Notes under the pieces: model-generated
What the model was told of the DNA's origin: nothing
Database searches by the model: none
Seen by the model: the letters and a program-made list of their open reading frames with translations, nothing else
Program-made: the position numbers and the translations under genes
Assembly: GCA_944325295.1 (NCBI GenBank)
Contig: CALUZL010000041.1
Span: forward strand, 1-6,693
DNA: 6,693 nucleotides
Source: an uncultured Erysipelotrichaceae bacterium
GTDB lineage: Bacteria > Bacillota_I > Bacilli_A > Erysipelotrichales > Erysipelotrichaceae
Direction: 5' to 3'
In this document: piece after piece, positions 1 through 6,115 of the stretch
Position numbering within the stretch: position 1 is the stretch's first letter
Layout: each line of letters begins with the position of its first letter

Positions 1-306
1 CATTATCTCAAAAGCCTTTTTGATCCATTCCGCTTTCATACGATAGAGGACTTCGGTCTTATCGATCAGTCCGTCATAGATCTCCGATCCGTTCATCCCG
101 ATCAACAGTTCACATTTGATCCCCCAAGCATTTTCTAAAGCGTGAAGTTGATCGACATTTCGGCCTGACGCCAGTGAAAAATAGATGCCTCTTTTACTCA
201 TCTCCTGAATAGCCTTTGTGGCTAGAGGCGATAGCGGGTTGTGCTTTTTTACCAGCGTATTATCGATGTCGGCGACGACTAATTTGATATCTTTCAATTT
301 TTCCAT
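1..306 (-). CDS. Cof-type HAD-superfamily hydrolase, N-terminal part (cut by window edge)
   Basis: The minus strand is open from an ATG at 306 to the left edge, giving 102 codons with no stop; the 3' part lies outside. The protein opens MEKLKDIKLVVADIDNTLV, which holds HAD motif I (D13-I-D15-N-T17: nucleophile Asp and acid/base Asp). It continues with a motif II region FSLASGR (residues 43-49, probably Ser47) and the I-x-M-N-G-S stretch (70-74) that begins the cap in Cof/YidA-type phosphatases. Family members are Mg-dependent cytosolic phosphatases acting on sugar phosphates, flavin or cofactor phosphates; the substrate cannot be read from this fragment. An in-frame stop lies five codons upstream, so this ATG is the earliest possible methionine. 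No Shine-Dalgarno precedes it, and a TATAAAAT box (minus strand, 323-316) sits 9 nt upstream, hinting at a leaderless or nearly leaderless mRNA. The gene is divergent from the acetyltransferase at 386. Confidence 0.88.
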   Translation of the reverse strand, partial: MEKLKDIKLVVADIDNTLVKKHNPLSPLATKAIQEMSKRGIYFSLASGRNVDQLHALENAWGIKCELLIGMNGSEIYDGLIDKTEVLYRMKAEWIKKAFEIM

Positions 307-385
307 ACGCGTCTTATTTTATATCGAAATCCTTTAAAGTTCTAGTTAATTTAAAGTAAAATTAATACGATGGAGGACGATTTAT
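307..385. promoter_or_regulatory. divergent promoter region between the HAD and GNAT genes
   Basis: This AT-rich 79-bp gap must drive both flanking genes. For the plus strand a weak match is TTTAAA (333-338), 18 nt, then TAAAAT (357-362). It is followed by a good Shine-Dalgarno GGAGGA (372-377), 8 nt before the GNAT ATG. For the minus strand the only clear element is TATAAAAT (323-316), very close to the HAD start, with no convincing -35. The ribosome site is firm; the promoter hexamers are candidates by eye. Confidence 0.4.
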
Positions 386-925
386 ATGTATTATAAAAAA
401 CTTGTCGGCAAAAGAGTGTACCTCTCTCCGGCTGATATCGATAATGAAGTTAAGTTTATGACCAAATGGCTCAATGAAGATGAAGATCTGATCTATCAAA
501 ACGGTTTTTATCGCTCTTTACTTGGTGAGGGGAAGGTCAAAGAGATGTTAGAAAAATGGAATGAGGGACCCTACATGTTTTCGATCATAAATGAAAACGA
601 TGAGTTCATGGGCCATGTCTCTTTATTTAATGCTAATGGTCGCTCTTTGACACTTGGCATCTATTTAGCCAGCGAATTTCGAAGCAAGGGTTATGGCAGT
701 GAAGCGATGCGGCTTGTCAGCGATTATGTCTTTGATGAGTTGGGATATGAGAATATCCATCTTGAAGTGTTCAGCTATAATACCGGTGCAATCAAATTTT
801 ATAAGCGCGTCGGTTTTAAGATCTGTGGTGTATGGCACAATGAAAGATACGCTCACGGTCGCCTTCACGATGTCATCATGATGGAATATTTAAAACAAGA
901 TCATCTGGCTTTAAGAGAGTTATAG
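386..925 (+). CDS. GNAT-family N-acetyltransferase (RimJ/RimL-like)
   Basis: This 179-aa protein has the length and layout of the Acetyltransf_3 (RimJ/RimL-like) GNAT group, which moves an acetyl group from acetyl-CoA to an amine. The N-terminus (VGKRVYLSPADIDNEVKFMTKWLNE) matches the usual opening of the group, where a first strand is followed by a helix. The acetyl-CoA pyrophosphate loop is R99-S-K-G-Y-G104 (R-x-x-G-x-G), followed by the helix SEAMRLVSDYVFDELG. The late motif is YNTGAIKFYKRVGFK (131-145) with the usual Asn and Tyr, and the C-terminal strand RLHDVIMMEYL is typical. The substrate (ribosomal protein N-terminus, polyamine, aminoglycoside or other) cannot be told from sequence. 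The start is supported by GGAGGA 8 nt upstream. The last 25 bp overlap the 3' end of the convergent membrane-protein gene. No signal peptide; cytosolic. Confidence 0.9.
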   Translation: MYYKKLVGKRVYLSPADIDNEVKFMTKWLNEDEDLIYQNGFYRSLLGEGKVKEMLEKWNEGPYMFSIINENDEFMGHVSLFNANGRSLTLGIYLASEFRSKGYGSEAMRLVSDYVFDELGYENIHLEVFSYNTGAIKFYKRVGFKICGVWHNERYAHGRLHDVIMMEYLKQDHLALREL

Positions 926-1413
926 AGATCTTGGACTTTAAAAAGAGACCAGTTTACAAATAAAGCGATGATGACACCGATCCCGGTATCGGTAAGTCTT
1001 GTGATGATGAATTCTAAAGGTCCGTCGGCATGGTTGATCGTCACCGAAAAGAAGACGACACAAGACAAGAAGGTAGAAGCCGGCTGTTTTATGAGTAAAG
1101 AAAAATAGATGACCGGTATCATCAATAAAGACAAGATGGCATAACGGATGAGCGGATTTTCAAGGTAGAGAAAATTCTGCTCAATGAAAAGATATACGGC
1201 CGCAAAGATGCTGCCGTTAAGAGTGGCGATCATCCGGTTCATGCCGGTCTTAAATGATGAGGGCATATCTTTTTGGATCGTGATCAATGCCGCGATCGCA
1301 CCGTAAAACGGCATACCGACTCCACCGCGCAAATAGTCCACCACAAAGCAAAGATAAGCAGATATGACGCTTTTGATGGTTCGCATGCCGATGTGGAAGT
1401 GTTCGTGTTGCAT
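901..1413 (-). CDS. FUSC / aromatic acid exporter-like membrane protein (DUF939 type)
   Basis: From the ATG at 1413 this encodes 170 aa. The opening IGMRTIKSVISAYLCFVVDYLRGG, then MPFYGAIAALITIQKDMPSSFKTGMNRMIATLNGS and a closing TDTGIGVIIALFVNWSLF, are the pattern I associate with the ArAE_1/DUF939 branch of the FUSC superfamily. About six hydrophobic segments are visible (roughly 14-28, 36-49, 62-78, 88-108, 112-126, 140-156). Related proteins are proposed efflux components for aromatic acids; the substrate here is unknown. Many relatives carry a C-terminal cytosolic domain that is absent here, so this is a short, membrane-only version. An in-frame GTG at 1446 would add 11 residues, but it lies inside the palindrome and the likely -35 box, and neither start has a Shine-Dalgarno. 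I prefer ATG 1413, because a TATAAT ends 6 nt before it. The 3' end overlaps the GNAT gene by 25 bp. Confidence 0.8.
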   Translation of the reverse strand: MQHEHFHIGMRTIKSVISAYLCFVVDYLRGGVGMPFYGAIAALITIQKDMPSSFKTGMNRMIATLNGSIFAAVYLFIEQNFLYLENPLIRYAILSLLMIPVIYFSLLIKQPASTFLSCVVFFSVTINHADGPLEFIITRLTDTGIGVIIALFVNWSLFKVQDLYNSLKAR

Positions 1414-1419
1414 AACTAT

Positions 1420-1448
1420 ATTATATTGTCTTGAAGGGAAGGTCACAA
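1420..1448 (-). promoter_or_regulatory. minus-strand promoter of the FUSC-like gene (likely leaderless)
   Basis: On the minus strand TTGTGA (1448-1443) is followed by a 17-nt spacer and a perfect TATAAT (1425-1420), then six bases and the ATG at 1413. The usual initiation distance from the -10 places the transcript start at or next to the A of this ATG, so the mRNA would have no leader. The -35 hexamer is one end of the palindrome at 1443-1460. Hexamers and spacing are read directly; promoter activity is inferred. Confidence 0.55.
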
Positions 1449-1455
1449 TTATAAT
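1426..1455 (+). promoter_or_regulatory. plus-strand promoter of the lipoprotein gene
   Basis: TTGTCT (1426-1431), an 18-nt spacer and a perfect TATAAT (1450-1455) face the lipoprotein gene. The -10 is the centre of the palindrome at 1443-1460, so a protein bound there would occlude it. The predicted transcript starts near 1462, leaving a leader of about 22 nt that contains the Shine-Dalgarno AAGGGA (1471-1476) before the ATG at 1484. Confidence 0.45.
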
Positions 1456-1460
1456 TGTGA
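1443..1460. promoter_or_regulatory. 18-bp perfect palindrome, candidate operator shared by divergent genes
   Basis: TCACAATTATAATTGTGA is identical to its own reverse complement over all 18 bases. It includes the -35 of the minus promoter and the -10 of the plus promoter, so one bound dimer could repress both directions. The ACAATT/AATTGT half-sites resemble operators of MarR/OhrR-type repressors in Gram-positives; this likeness is inference. No regulator gene is present in the window. Confidence 0.55.
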
Positions 1461-1483
1461 TAAATGATTGAAGGGATAGATCG

Positions 1484-2542
1484 ATGAAGAGATTATTGAT
1501 TGTTTTTATAGGCGTGGCATTAGTCAGTTTGGCAGGTTGCAGTAAACCCAGTGCCTATGATATCTACGAGCGAAGCGCTAAAAAGTTAAGTGGGTCGGAA
1601 AGCTACAAAACACAAGCCGTTATCGATATCACTTACGATATAAAAGGTGAAACGCCACAGACGATACAACAGATGAGCAACCTCTCTTTGATCTATGACT
1701 CAAGTGACGAAAAACCGCTTATCTTTAGCGAAAACGACCTGACGATCACAGATAGTCAAAGCACACTTGAAAAGACGATAAAAGAGTGGTTTAGTAACGA
1801 TCGGCTCTATGTTGATGACGGATCGCTAAAGTATTATGAAAAGCTCGCTGAGGCAAAGATACCGACAAGGACTTTGCGCCAAGTGAGTGAAGAAGAAGTC
1901 GAACTTATAAGTGATAGCGATGATGGCTATACCTTGAGTGTAAAGGCCGATCTCGATGAGTGGGCTTCGTTGATCGCTGTTTCTTTGAGTGGGCAAAGTG
2001 AATTTGATATAGAGATAGAGCTTTTAAACGATACGGAGCTGACGCTTTTGACCGATGCACAGTTTGAACCTTTAAAGATGTCACTGGATGTCCAAGGCTC
2101 GGCTGCTTTCAAGAACACACCCTGTACTTTTGAGGGTACTATCGAAATCGTCTTTTCAAAGGTTGAAGATGACATGATCCCATCTTTTGATCCTGATACT
2201 TTTGAAGAGATCGATAAGATCAGCGCTGATGCGTTAGTCTTGGGTGAGTATGATCTTTGTGAAGATGACATCGAAGTACTCAAGACCCTTGATTACAGTT
2301 TGGAAGAAGGTGCTATCTATACAAACGGTGTTTATTACGTCGATCTTGAAAACAAGCAATTCTATGGTGAGGGCTATGTCTACGATTGGCAATACGACGC
2401 CGCTTTTGACTACGACCTCAACTGTTACAAGTATTTTACCGATGGCAGTATAGAGGGCGAGGGATGTGATGTATCCCTTTTGGAGGGGATAAAAGCTGCC
2501 TACCGCAAACTTGCACAAGAGGTACAAGCGCAAGTTGATTAA
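1484..2542 (+). CDS. putative lipoprotein of unknown function
   Basis: This 352-aa protein starts with a type II signal peptide: positively charged MKR, a hydrophobic core, then the lipobox L16-A-G-C19. It should be processed to a lipid-anchored protein of 334 residues on the outer face of the membrane. The next stretch, SAYDIYERSAKKLSGSESYKTQAVIDITYDI (23-53), resembles Bacillota lipoproteins (DUF6612/LppX-like) that open with a helix and continue as a beta sheet; this is a fold-level guess. The mature part is strongly acidic. Its C-terminal segment (about 272-320) is unusually rich in Tyr, Phe and Asp, with many Y-x-Y and D-Y pairs. Four further cysteines (C214, C259, C314, C328) could form disulfides once exported. 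I do not recognise a catalytic motif. The start is supported by AAGGGA 8 nt upstream. The gene is divergent from the FUSC-like gene and may be co-regulated through the palindrome. Confidence 0.8.
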   Translation: MKRLLIVFIGVALVSLAGCSKPSAYDIYERSAKKLSGSESYKTQAVIDITYDIKGETPQTIQQMSNLSLIYDSSDEKPLIFSENDLTITDSQSTLEKTIKEWFSNDRLYVDDGSLKYYEKLAEAKIPTRTLRQVSEEEVELISDSDDGYTLSVKADLDEWASLIAVSLSGQSEFDIEIELLNDTELTLLTDAQFEPLKMSLDVQGSAAFKNTPCTFEGTIEIVFSKVEDDMIPSFDPDTFEEIDKISADALVLGEYDLCEDDIEVLKTLDYSLEEGAIYTNGVYYVDLENKQFYGEGYVYDWQYDAAFDYDLNCYKYFTDGSIEGEGCDVSLLEGIKAAYRKLAQEVQAQVD

Positions 2543-2544
2543 TC

Positions 2545-2595
2545 TTAAAATATGATACCAAAATGGTATATACTAATTATTAGTTGTTAGAGGAG
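2545..2595 (+). promoter_or_regulatory. candidate metG promoter and leader with two small inverted repeats
   Basis: The 61-bp gap before metG has a TG-n extended -10 (TG 2564-2565, TATATA 2567-2572) with a weak -35, TTAAAA (2545-2550). Two short inverted repeats lie here: ATACCA-AAA-TGGTAT (2555-2569) and ACTAA-TTA-TTAGT (2572-2584). Neither is followed by a T tract, so they do not look like terminators; they could be operators. The Shine-Dalgarno AGAGGAG (2589-2595) is strong and 8 nt from the ATG. The leader is far too short for a T-box or SAM riboswitch, so metG is not controlled by such an element here. Confidence 0.4.
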
Positions 2596-2603
2596 TAAGC
2601 ATT

Positions 2604-4517
2604 ATGGAAGAAAAGAAAACTTATTATGTGACGACACCAATCTATTATCCAAGCGAGCATTTCCATGTCGGCCACTGCTACACGACCTGTATTGCCGACG
2701 CACTTGCGCGTTATAAAAAGGAAAAGGGCTATGATGTCTTTTTTCTGACCGGTTCCGATGAACACGGCCAAAAGATCGAGGATAGAGCTAAAAAGAGCGG
2801 TGTATCGCCAAAAGAGTACGTCGATCCGATCATTGCCGATGCCAAGGACTTATGGCAGAAGCTAGATATCGATTATGACAAATTCATCAGAACGACTGAT
2901 CCGGAACATGTAGCCTGTGTTCAAAAAGTCTTCAAAAAGCTCTATGATCAGGGTGATATCTACAAGGGGACTTACGAGGGCTGGTATTGTACGCCATGCG
3001 AATCGTTTTGGACTGAATCTCAACTTGTCGATGGCAAATGTCCGGATTGTGGAAGAGAGGTAAAACTTACCAAGGAAGATGCTTACTTCTTAAAATTATC
3101 CAAATATCAAAAACAATTCGAAGAGTATTTAGAGAGTCATCGCGATCTCATGCAGCCGGAATCGCGCTACAACGAGATGGTCAACAACTTCTTAAAACCG
3201 GGATTGAAAGATCTTTGCGTTTCCCGAGCCAGTGTCAAATGGGGCATACCGGTGACCTTTGATCCCGATCAGACAGTGTATGTTTGGGTCGATGCACTGA
3301 CCAACTATATCAGCGCCCTGGGTTATTTGAGCGATGATGAAACGCTGTTTAAAAAGTATTGGCCGGCTGACCTGCACCTTGTCGGTAAGGAGATCTTCAG
3401 GTTCCATACGATCATTTGGCCGATCATCCTTATGGCCCTAGGGTTACCTTTACCCAAAAAGGTCTATGGACACGGTTGGCTTACGATCGGTGGCAGCAAG
3501 ATCTCAAAGTCCAAAGGTAATTTCAAAGATCCGCGTGAGTTTATCAAAGATTACGGTTGTGATACACTACGCTATTACATCTTGAGCGAAGTTCCTTTCG
3601 GCAGCGATGGCAATTTCAGTGAAGAGTTGATGGTCGAAAGAAGAAACAGCGACCTTGCCAACATTTTAGGAAATCTCGTCAATCGGACGATCACCATGTC
3701 AAACAAGTACCTTGGTGGTGAGCTAAAAAAGATTCAAGTGACAAATGATCTTGATAAAGAGGTCATCGATCTGCTCAATGCCATGAGTGGTGATGTCGAA
3801 AGAGATATGGATGCCTTGGATATACCAAAGGCGATAGAGTGTATCTTTAATTCTTTAAAGAGATTGAATAAGTATATCGATGAAACCGAACCTTGGATCT
3901 TGGGTAAAGATGAGGCTAAAAAAGATCGTTTAAACGATGTCTTGTATACGATCATCGAAGGCATCAGGTTGTGTGCTTTGCAACTCAAGTGCTTCATACC
4001 GAGCACGGCAGCTAAGATCTTTACCTATTTGAATACGGAAAAGACTACTTTTGAATACCAGAGGTTTGGCGCTGAGACCGAATATGAAGTCGTAAGCAAA
4101 CCGGATATCCTCTTTACCAGGATCGATGAAGAAGAGCTCAAAGAGCGCTTAGCTAAAGAGGAAGCAGAGAGCGATGAAAAGGTCGAGCACTTAAGCGAGA
4201 TAGCAATCGATGATTTTGCCAAGGTCGAGCTTGTCGTCGGCAAAGTCTTGCAATGCCATAAACATCCTGATGCCAAGAAACTCTTAGTTTCAAAGATCGA
4301 TATCGGCCATGGTGAGATTCGTCAGATCGTAAGCGGCATTGCCGATAGAGTTAAACCTGAAGAATTCATCGGTAAGAAGGTCATTGTGGTCGCTAACCTG
4401 AAAAAAGCTAAGATCCGCGGCGTCGAATCAGAAGGCATGATCTTGGTCGGACAGGATAAAGATGGAAATCTCGATGTCCTAAAAAGCGCGCTTGACACTG
4501 GCTCAAAAGTGAGCTAG
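2604..4517 (+). CDS. metG: methionyl-tRNA synthetase with C-terminal tRNA-binding domain
   Basis: MetRS charges tRNA-Met with methionine using ATP, which is essential for initiation and elongation. The 637-aa protein is full length for the bacterial form. The class I signatures are HVGH (21-24, the HIGH motif) and KISKS (299-303, the KMSKS loop). GSDEHG (50-55) and the methionine-site region VYVWVDALTNYIS (around D230) are also present. A single four-cysteine zinc knuckle lies in the connective domain (C129-x2-C132, C146-x2-C149). The helical anticodon-binding domain has the expected Asn422 and Trp431 in LNKYIDETEPW. Residues 535-637, from IDDFAKVELVVGKV to the end, are the OB-fold Trbp111-like domain that helps dimerise and bind tRNA. 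A strong Shine-Dalgarno supports the start. In many Bacillota metG is followed by tatD, rnmV and ksgA; here a non-coding region follows instead. Cytosolic. Confidence 0.98.
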   Translation: MEEKKTYYVTTPIYYPSEHFHVGHCYTTCIADALARYKKEKGYDVFFLTGSDEHGQKIEDRAKKSGVSPKEYVDPIIADAKDLWQKLDIDYDKFIRTTDPEHVACVQKVFKKLYDQGDIYKGTYEGWYCTPCESFWTESQLVDGKCPDCGREVKLTKEDAYFLKLSKYQKQFEEYLESHRDLMQPESRYNEMVNNFLKPGLKDLCVSRASVKWGIPVTFDPDQTVYVWVDALTNYISALGYLSDDETLFKKYWPADLHLVGKEIFRFHTIIWPIILMALGLPLPKKVYGHGWLTIGGSKISKSKGNFKDPREFIKDYGCDTLRYYILSEVPFGSDGNFSEELMVERRNSDLANILGNLVNRTITMSNKYLGGELKKIQVTNDLDKEVIDLLNAMSGDVERDMDALDIPKAIECIFNSLKRLNKYIDETEPWILGKDEAKKDRLNDVLYTIIEGIRLCALQLKCFIPSTAAKIFTYLNTEKTTFEYQRFGAETEYEVVSKPDILFTRIDEEELKERLAKEEAESDEKVEHLSEIAIDDFAKVELVVGKVLQCHKHPDAKKLLVSKIDIGHGEIRQIVSGIADRVKPEEFIGKKVIVVANLKKAKIRGVESEGMILVGQDKDGNLDVLKSALDTGSKVS

Positions 4518-4523
4518 ACAGTG
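4496..4523 (+). other. stem-loop spanning the metG stop codon
   Basis: CACTG (4496-4500) and GCTCA (4501-4505) pair with CAGTG (4519-4523) and TGAGC (4510-4514). The loop is AAAG, and a TAGA bulge contains the stop codon. No clear T tract follows, so it is not a standard terminator; it may slow transcription or protect the metG mRNA end. The pairing is read directly; a role is unproven. Confidence 0.35.
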
Positions 4524-4544
4524 CCTTCATAGTTTTACTGCAAA

Positions 4545-4726
4545 GGATAGGTGTGTAAGACCAGGCAAAGGGCAAGGGCCCGAGGTCCCAAGCCTTTGAT
4601 CTTGCCCCTATAGCCCGGTATACTCTTTTTTACTCTTCACAGTAAATTCTTGGGACCAGGGCCCTTTGGCCCATCAATTACCAAGCTATCCCCGCCCTGG
4701 CGGCGGTTTGACCTCTTCACCTCTAT
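4545..4726 (+). ncRNA. candidate structured non-coding RNA, rod-shaped, 6S-RNA-like architecture
   Basis: No credible reading frame covers this stretch, yet 4561-4720 is 55% GC against about 24% just after it. It pairs with itself as a rod. The upper stem joins GGGC (4570-4573), AAGGGCCC (4574-4581) and GGTCCCAAG (4584-4592) to CTTGGGACC (4649-4657), GGGCCCTT (4659-4666) and GCCC (4669-4672), giving 21 pairs with two tiny interruptions. The closing stem pairs GTAAGACC (4555-4562) with GGTTTGAC (4705-4712), allowing one G-U and one mismatch, and GGTG (4550-4553) with CACC (4718-4721). Between them is an asymmetric bubble whose 3' side holds a small CCGC/GCGG hairpin. An apical hairpin TTTACT/AGTAAA (4629-4646) tops the rod. 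Size (about 180 nt), closing stem, bubble and upper stem match 6S RNA, which binds sigma-70-type RNA polymerase, but I cannot confirm family sequence signatures. The downstream plus-strand terminator supports this strand. A TTGACA (4492-4497) inside metG has only a poor -10 after it. It could equally be a 3' UTR structure of metG or a leader element. Confidence 0.5.
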
Positions 4727-4761
4727 AAAAGGCTTTAAAAATGAATATTACTTAATTTTTT

Positions 4762-4788
4762 GATGCGTTTTAGACGCATCTTTTTCTT
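4762..4788 (+). terminator. intrinsic (Rho-independent) terminator
   Basis: A perfect 7-bp stem GATGCGT (4762-4768) / ACGCATC (4774-4780) with loop TTTAG is followed at once by TTTTTCTT (4781-4788). On the minus strand the hairpin is followed by A residues, so it works only in the plus direction. It ends transcription from metG and/or the candidate RNA and isolates the ceramidase-like operon, which needs its own promoter. Confidence 0.85.
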
Positions 4789-4810
4789 AATGATAGGGAA
4801 AATGAATATA

Positions 4811-4859
4811 TTGTGTTGAAATATAAATAATAGTGTAATTATTAAAGAATCAGGGGGAT
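4811..4859 (+). promoter_or_regulatory. candidate promoter and ribosome site of the ceramidase-like operon
   Basis: The 76 bases between the terminator and the ATG at 4865 are very AT-rich. The best match is TTGTGT (4811-4816), a 17-nt spacer and TGTAAT (4834-4839, five of six to consensus). A TTGAAA overlapping at 4816-4821 has no good -10 at proper spacing. The Shine-Dalgarno AGGGGGA (4852-4858) lies 6 to 7 nt before the ATG and fixes the start. Confidence 0.45.
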
Positions 4860-4864
4860 TTGAT

Positions 4865-6115
4865 ATGAGGATCAGTACAGGGAGACGCTGCATTACGCCT
4901 AGTGGGCCATATTTCCCGTGCTATTTATTGGGGCATGCGATAAGGGTCGATAAGGCTTTGGGCGTCTATGATGAATTGTGGTGTACGGCCTATCGGGTCA
5001 TCGTCGATGAAGAGACGATGATCTGGGTGTCACTGGAACTTGGAAATTATAATAAGAGCCAAAGTGATGAGATCCGTGATTATCTCAGTAAAGAATACGA
5101 TGTAAAAAAGGATCTCATAAACATCTCTTTTGTCCATACGCACTCCGGGCCGGAAAGCGATTATTTTTCGCCTTTTGGGGCAACTGAAAGAGCAGCTATA
5201 AAGGGATATCCCGAATATATAACCCAAAAGATCAAAGAGGCCGTCGCCGATGCGTTTGCTGCAGAAGCCGTCGAGGTAAAGGCTTATCTCAAATATGTCG
5301 ATATCGTGGGTTTTTATGGCAATCGCAACAGTAAAGATGCAAGCGCCGATAAAAGGATGTTGACGATCAACTTCTATGATGGTGAGAGACTTGTAGCCAC
5401 GATCTTGAATATGACCTGTCATCCGACGGTCTTGGGACCACAAAACCTGTATGTCTCTGGCGATCTTGCCGGTTATATCTGCAGTGGCATTCAAAAACGG
5501 ACCGGAGTCTATCCGCTTTTTATGCAGGGTGCCGCCGGCGACATCTCAAACAGGCTGTACCGTCAGGGCAATGACTACAATGAATTAAAGCGGATCGGTG
5601 AGGGGATCTTGGCACAATGGGACGCCAAAGAGATGAAAGAAGAAATACTGATTAAAGATCTCAAGTGGCAAAATTATCACTTCAAAGAGACGTATTATCC
5701 GGATCTTGAAATAAAAAGACAAAGAGTCAGGGATATCGAAGAAAAGATCAAAAGGGCTAAAGATTTCGATGAAAAGAAAGTATATTCTTCATCGCTGGCT
5801 GTAGCGAAGTTCAATGTCGATGTCGCTGAATATACGCTTGATATCGAATGTACGCTTTTAAAGATGAACGATCTGTTTATCCTGATCATCCCGGCAGAAC
5901 TTTTCAACAGTTTCGGTCAAGAGATCAAAAAAGCCATGGGCGTCAAATGCCCGCTGATCTGGGGCTATTCTAATTATTCGGTCGGCTATCTTGTCGATAG
6001 CGAAGAATATGGTCGCAGTTTCGAAAGTGCTTGCAGCGATATCCCTAAGGGTACTACCGAGAGAATAGTAGAAGGGATCATCATGATGATAAAAGAAATG
6101 GAGGGTATTCAATAA
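4865..6115 (+). CDS. neutral/alkaline ceramidase N-terminal domain protein (cytosolic, function unknown)
   Basis: This 416-aa protein matches the catalytic domain of neutral/alkaline ceramidases (zinc amidases that split ceramide into sphingosine and fatty acid). The family landmarks occur in order: VHTHSGP (H91, H93), NMTCHPTVLGP (H186), SGDLAGY (198-204), FMQGAAGDIS (219-228), IPAEL (E345) and SNYSVGYLVDSEEY (Y375). By comparison with characterised ceramidases, one HTH histidine, H186, E345 and Y375 would be the four zinc ligands, so the metal site looks intact. A charged, probably coiled-coil insert covers about 283-303. There is no signal peptide and no C-terminal immunoglobulin-like domain, so the protein is much shorter than secreted ceramidases (commonly 650 aa or more) and probably cytosolic. 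The true substrate may be another amide. Its stop overlaps the start of a paralogue, which points to an operon. Confidence 0.85.
   Translation: MRISTGRRCITPSGPYFPCYLLGHAIRVDKALGVYDELWCTAYRVIVDEETMIWVSLELGNYNKSQSDEIRDYLSKEYDVKKDLINISFVHTHSGPESDYFSPFGATERAAIKGYPEYITQKIKEAVADAFAAEAVEVKAYLKYVDIVGFYGNRNSKDASADKRMLTINFYDGERLVATILNMTCHPTVLGPQNLYVSGDLAGYICSGIQKRTGVYPLFMQGAAGDISNRLYRQGNDYNELKRIGEGILAQWDAKEMKEEILIKDLKWQNYHFKETYYPDLEIKRQRVRDIEEKIKRAKDFDEKKVYSSSLAVAKFNVDVAEYTLDIECTLLKMNDLFILIIPAELFNSFGQEIKKAMGVKCPLIWGYSNYSVGYLVDSEEYGRSFESACSDIPKGTTERIVEGIIMMIKEMEGIQ

Noticed and set aside
1414..1446. In-frame GTG at 1446 as start of the FUSC-like gene
   Set aside because: It has no Shine-Dalgarno, lies inside the palindrome and the likely -35 box, and adds 11 residues (MTFPSRQYNIV) that do not look like family sequence. 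ATG 1413 right after TATAAT is the better choice.
4496..4523. Stem-loop at the metG stop as an intrinsic terminator
   Set aside because: The stem has a 4-nt bulge and the following bases are not a T tract, so it was listed only as a stem-loop.
4738..4809. 11-bp direct repeat AAAATGAATAT at 4738-4748 and 4799-4809 flanking the terminator
   Set aside because: It is short and AT-rich in a 24% GC stretch, with no mobile element between the copies; chance similarity is likely.
4518..4864. T-box, SAM, cobalamin, TPP, FMN or c-di-GMP riboswitch, or RNase P, tmRNA or SRP RNA in the gap
   Set aside because: I looked for the conserved cores of these RNAs (for example the T-box GGTGGAACCGCG element and the tmRNA and SRP consensus) on both strands and found none. 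The terminator also precedes, by over 70 bp, the start and candidate promoter of the next gene.
5030..5494. 154-codon minus-strand frame opposite the first ceramidase-like gene
   Set aside because: It is fully antisense to a well-supported gene and has no protein family features.
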